DNA from: JANMQK01 sp031370485
GTDB taxonomy: Bacteria; Acidobacteriota; Polarisedimenticolia; Gp22-AA2
Direction of reading: 5' to 3'
Assembly (NCBI GenBank): GCA_031370485.1
Contig: JANMQK010000194.1
Location: 1-5,281, forward strand
Length of the DNA stretch: 5,281 bases
The stretch's first letter is position 1, and each line of letters begins with the position of its first letter. The position numbers and the translations under genes were made by a program. A model generated the notes under the pieces. The model made no database searches. It saw nothing but the letters and a program-made list of their open reading frames with translations, and was not told the origin of the DNA. Below are positions 3,924 to 5,281 of the stretch, piece after piece.

Positions 3924-4118
3924 TCAGGGCCGGAGGTCGTACGGCAGGCTCACGGCCTTGGGGTTCTCGAGCGCGGTGCGGGTGGCGGTGTGGAGGTACA
4001 GCTTCGGCTCGACGCCAGCGAGCTTAGCGGACTCGATCAGGCTGTAGAACAGCGCGGCGACCTCTCTGTGTGACCTTTCGACCCGAATGGACTTTTCAGC
4101 AGGGACAGGATTCGTCAC
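3924..4118 (-). pseudogene. IS66-family transposase, C-terminal remnant
   Basis: The minus-strand frame ends with a segment typical of the C-terminus of IS66 transposases: EVAALFYSLIESAKLAGVEP, then K.YL, LENP.AV.LP.DL. Full-length proteins have about 500 residues; only about 45 remain here. In the frame offset by one, just upstream (about 4096-4076), KSPFGSKG resembles the KNHYGSKS that precedes this segment in complete proteins, so a frameshift near 4070-4077 is likely. The open frame as such begins at a GTG (4118), directly after the stop of the neighbouring gene, but this start is accidental. No catalytic DDE residues and no terminal inverted repeats were found. It is a relic marking an old insertion 3' of the Rhs locus. 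Confidence 0.72.
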
Positions 4119-4121
4119 TTC

Positions 4122-4691
4122 TCAGTCGGTCATCTGAAGCATCACGATTTTTGATCCGTCCCAAGCGAATAGTTTGCTCCATGCCTCATACTGAACCAGA
4201 TGGATCGCTGGCCACTTGACTTTCATCTTCCTGGTACCATTCCAATCCGCGTATTCTCCGGGAGGCTCAGGCCAAATGACGGGCGGGAAGCTACCGCCGA
4301 GCTTAGACACTTCCATCACCTCCCAGCGATCGCCTCCTTGTTCCCGTCCAACCACAAGATATCCCTCTCCCTTCTCTTGCTTCCAGAGAAGAACTGCAAC
4401 CGCCTTCTTTCGATCGCCAAAGAACTGCAGCCGGGCGACTCCGGGGCATTGACCCGGGGAATCGTGCGTGAAGAGCTTGCGATCATCGGACCTCAGCATC
4501 GTTATGTCCAGGACCCTATATTCAGGGTATCGATGACCGATCTCGCAACCCAGCCCGGCTGTTAGAGCACACGGCTCGGTGCTCGAGGACCAGATCAACA
4601 CAGACCCGAGCGCTAAACATCCAATGAATGTCAAGGTCCATATCCCTCTGCACACCCAATACTCCAAGTCGTTGCAATTCTGCATCTTCAT
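4122..4691 (-). CDS. Membrane-anchored unknown protein, candidate immunity/accessory gene of the Rhs locus
   Basis: A 189-residue protein I do not recognise. It has a short N-terminal segment with Arg15, one hydrophobic helix at about 17-35 (IWTLTFIGCLALGSVLIW), then about 150 residues of mixed, Trp-rich sequence ending in LFAWDGSKIVMLQ. The helix could be a signal anchor with the rest in the periplasm. The start is supported by GAGGG 6 nt upstream, overlapping the stop region of the Rhs gene, whose stop codon lies 9 nt before the ATG. Small genes directly after polymorphic Rhs toxins are commonly their immunity genes. A periplasmic location would suit a toxin acting on peptidoglycan. That role is inferred from position only. 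GC is lower than in the left half, as for the Rhs gene. The IS66 relic begins right after its stop, so the original 3' flank is lost. Confidence 0.65.
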   Translation of the reverse strand: MKMQNCNDLEYWVCRGIWTLTFIGCLALGSVLIWSSSTEPCALTAGLGCEIGHRYPEYRVLDITMLRSDDRKLFTHDSPGQCPGVARLQFFGDRKKAVAVLLWKQEKGEGYLVVGREQGGDRWEVMEVSKLGGSFPPVIWPEPPGEYADWNGTRKMKVKWPAIHLVQYEAWSKLFAWDGSKIVMLQMTD

Positions 4692-4700
4692 CGCCGACCC

Positions 4701-5281
4701 TCACCTTAGTGTAAATTCGCAGGTTCCAGGACTCGGTCCCGTGCATCCCGGCGGTATTGAGTTTGATCCGCTGGGCTCCGGAAGCAATTGGATATGGTAA
4801 TGATCGCCAACTCCCTTCCTACTCTTGCGGGTCCGCTCGTCCAGTAAGCGCTTCGCACCGCACTTGCCCGCACAGCACAAAACGGTCTTCGATGGAGTTC
4901 CTGTAGGACGTACGTCGACGCTTGTGCCCGATGCGTGGCCAGGATCATCATGTCCCGCGATCTGTTTAGGATCAAAGGTAGCCGACACTGTCTGCTCCCT
5001 GCCGGTGCAGTTATCCATGCATCGAAGAAAGGCGTCCAGTGCAGCTGTTTTCGGGGGGAGAATCCCCGTGGCCAACTTATATAATCCAAGAGGGTCAGAA
5101 TACTTCAACGGGTTACTCGACCCATATGCATACGCGCTCTCCACACCGTCCGTTCGGATGGGATCTTCGCTCAGGAACCGAGCGTTTGATGGATCATAGA
5201 ACCTTGCCCTGTAATAAAACACACGTGTCTCTGGATCCCACTCCCTTCCCGTGAACGAATAGCCGCCAGTCGCAGCTCCGG
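4701..5281 (-). CDS. Rhs-family protein, 3' part, with M15/hedgehog-like zinc peptidase C-terminal domain
   Basis: The gene enters from the right edge; 192 codons are visible. The first 19 read AATGGYSFTGREWDPETR and lead straight into FYYRARFYDP...RFLSEDPI (residues 2-22 of the part counted from the GTG at 5222) and N.L.Y.DPLGL (37-47). This is the Rhs repeat-associated core that closes the shell of Rhs/YD-repeat proteins. After it comes a variable domain with H96..G99...D103 (GHASGTSVDV) and H141/H143 (HYHIQL), the zinc-ligand pattern of M15 D-Ala-D-Ala peptidase/hedgehog-like folds, and several cysteines (68, 72, 116, 117, 121). The core is established; a cell-wall peptidase toxin is an inference, and a housekeeping or degraded domain is possible. 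The candidate immunity gene follows after 9 nt. GC is lower than in the left half, suggesting acquisition by transfer. Confidence 0.88.
   Translation of the reverse strand, partial: GAATGGYSFTGREWDPETRVFYYRARFYDPSNARFLSEDPIRTDGVESAYAYGSSNPLKYSDPLGLYKLATGILPPKTAALDAFLRCMDNCTGREQTVSATFDPKQIAGHDDPGHASGTSVDVRPTGTPSKTVLCCAGKCGAKRLLDERTRKSRKGVGDHYHIQLLPEPSGSNSIPPGCTGPSPGTCEFTLR

Overview
This high-GC window looks like the junction between a conserved chromosomal gene cluster and a mosaic accessory region in a bacterium with a Gram-negative style envelope. The phylum cannot be fixed from the sequence. The evidence is a PBP7-type DD-peptidase with an export signal, an Rhs-type protein and several soil/environmental-type toxin-antitoxin (TA) families.

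Region 1 (1-1444, all minus strand) looks like core genome. In transcription order it holds a D-alanyl-D-alanine carboxypeptidase/endopeptidase (peptidase S11), a short SRPBCC-fold protein, and the N-terminal 42 codons of a tRNA-dihydrouridine synthase that runs off the left edge. The last two genes share an ATGA stop/start overlap.

Region 2 (1472-2839) is the most unusual part. Two direct repeats of about 174 bp, 1194 bp apart, each begin with the 3' part of a tRNA-Leu(UAA) gene: anticodon loop to acceptor end, read on the minus strand, without the 5' half. Each continues into an 11-bp-stem hairpin and short internal direct repeats. This is the expected appearance of attachment sites left by integration into a tRNA gene. 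Between the repeats sits only a two-gene TA operon on the minus strand, a BrnT-like toxin (DUF497) with an XRE-type HTH antitoxin. Its consensus-like promoter is centred in a palindrome. A degenerate third tRNA-like stretch lies upstream of the toxin gene.

Region 3 (2840-3583, plus strand) carries a second, unrelated TA pair, DUF433 (VapB45-like) followed by a DUF5615 PIN-like protein (VapC45-like). Region 3584-3923 has no convincing gene, but it contains an 8-bp hairpin and an orphan copy of the att-arm motif.

Region 4 (3924-5281, minus strand) has visibly lower GC. It holds the 3' end of an Rhs-repeat protein with a polymorphic C-terminal domain carrying H..G...D and HYH motifs of M15/hedgehog-like zinc peptidases. 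A membrane-anchored unknown protein follows 9 nt downstream (candidate immunity or accessory protein), and then a decayed C-terminal scrap of an IS66-family transposase.

The simplest model is tandem integration at a tRNA-Leu(UAA) locus. Copy 1 marks the chromosome/island boundary, and copy 2 marks the joint between a 1.2-kb TA-only mini-element and a larger element. The model predicts an intact minus-strand tRNA-Leu gene beyond the right edge.
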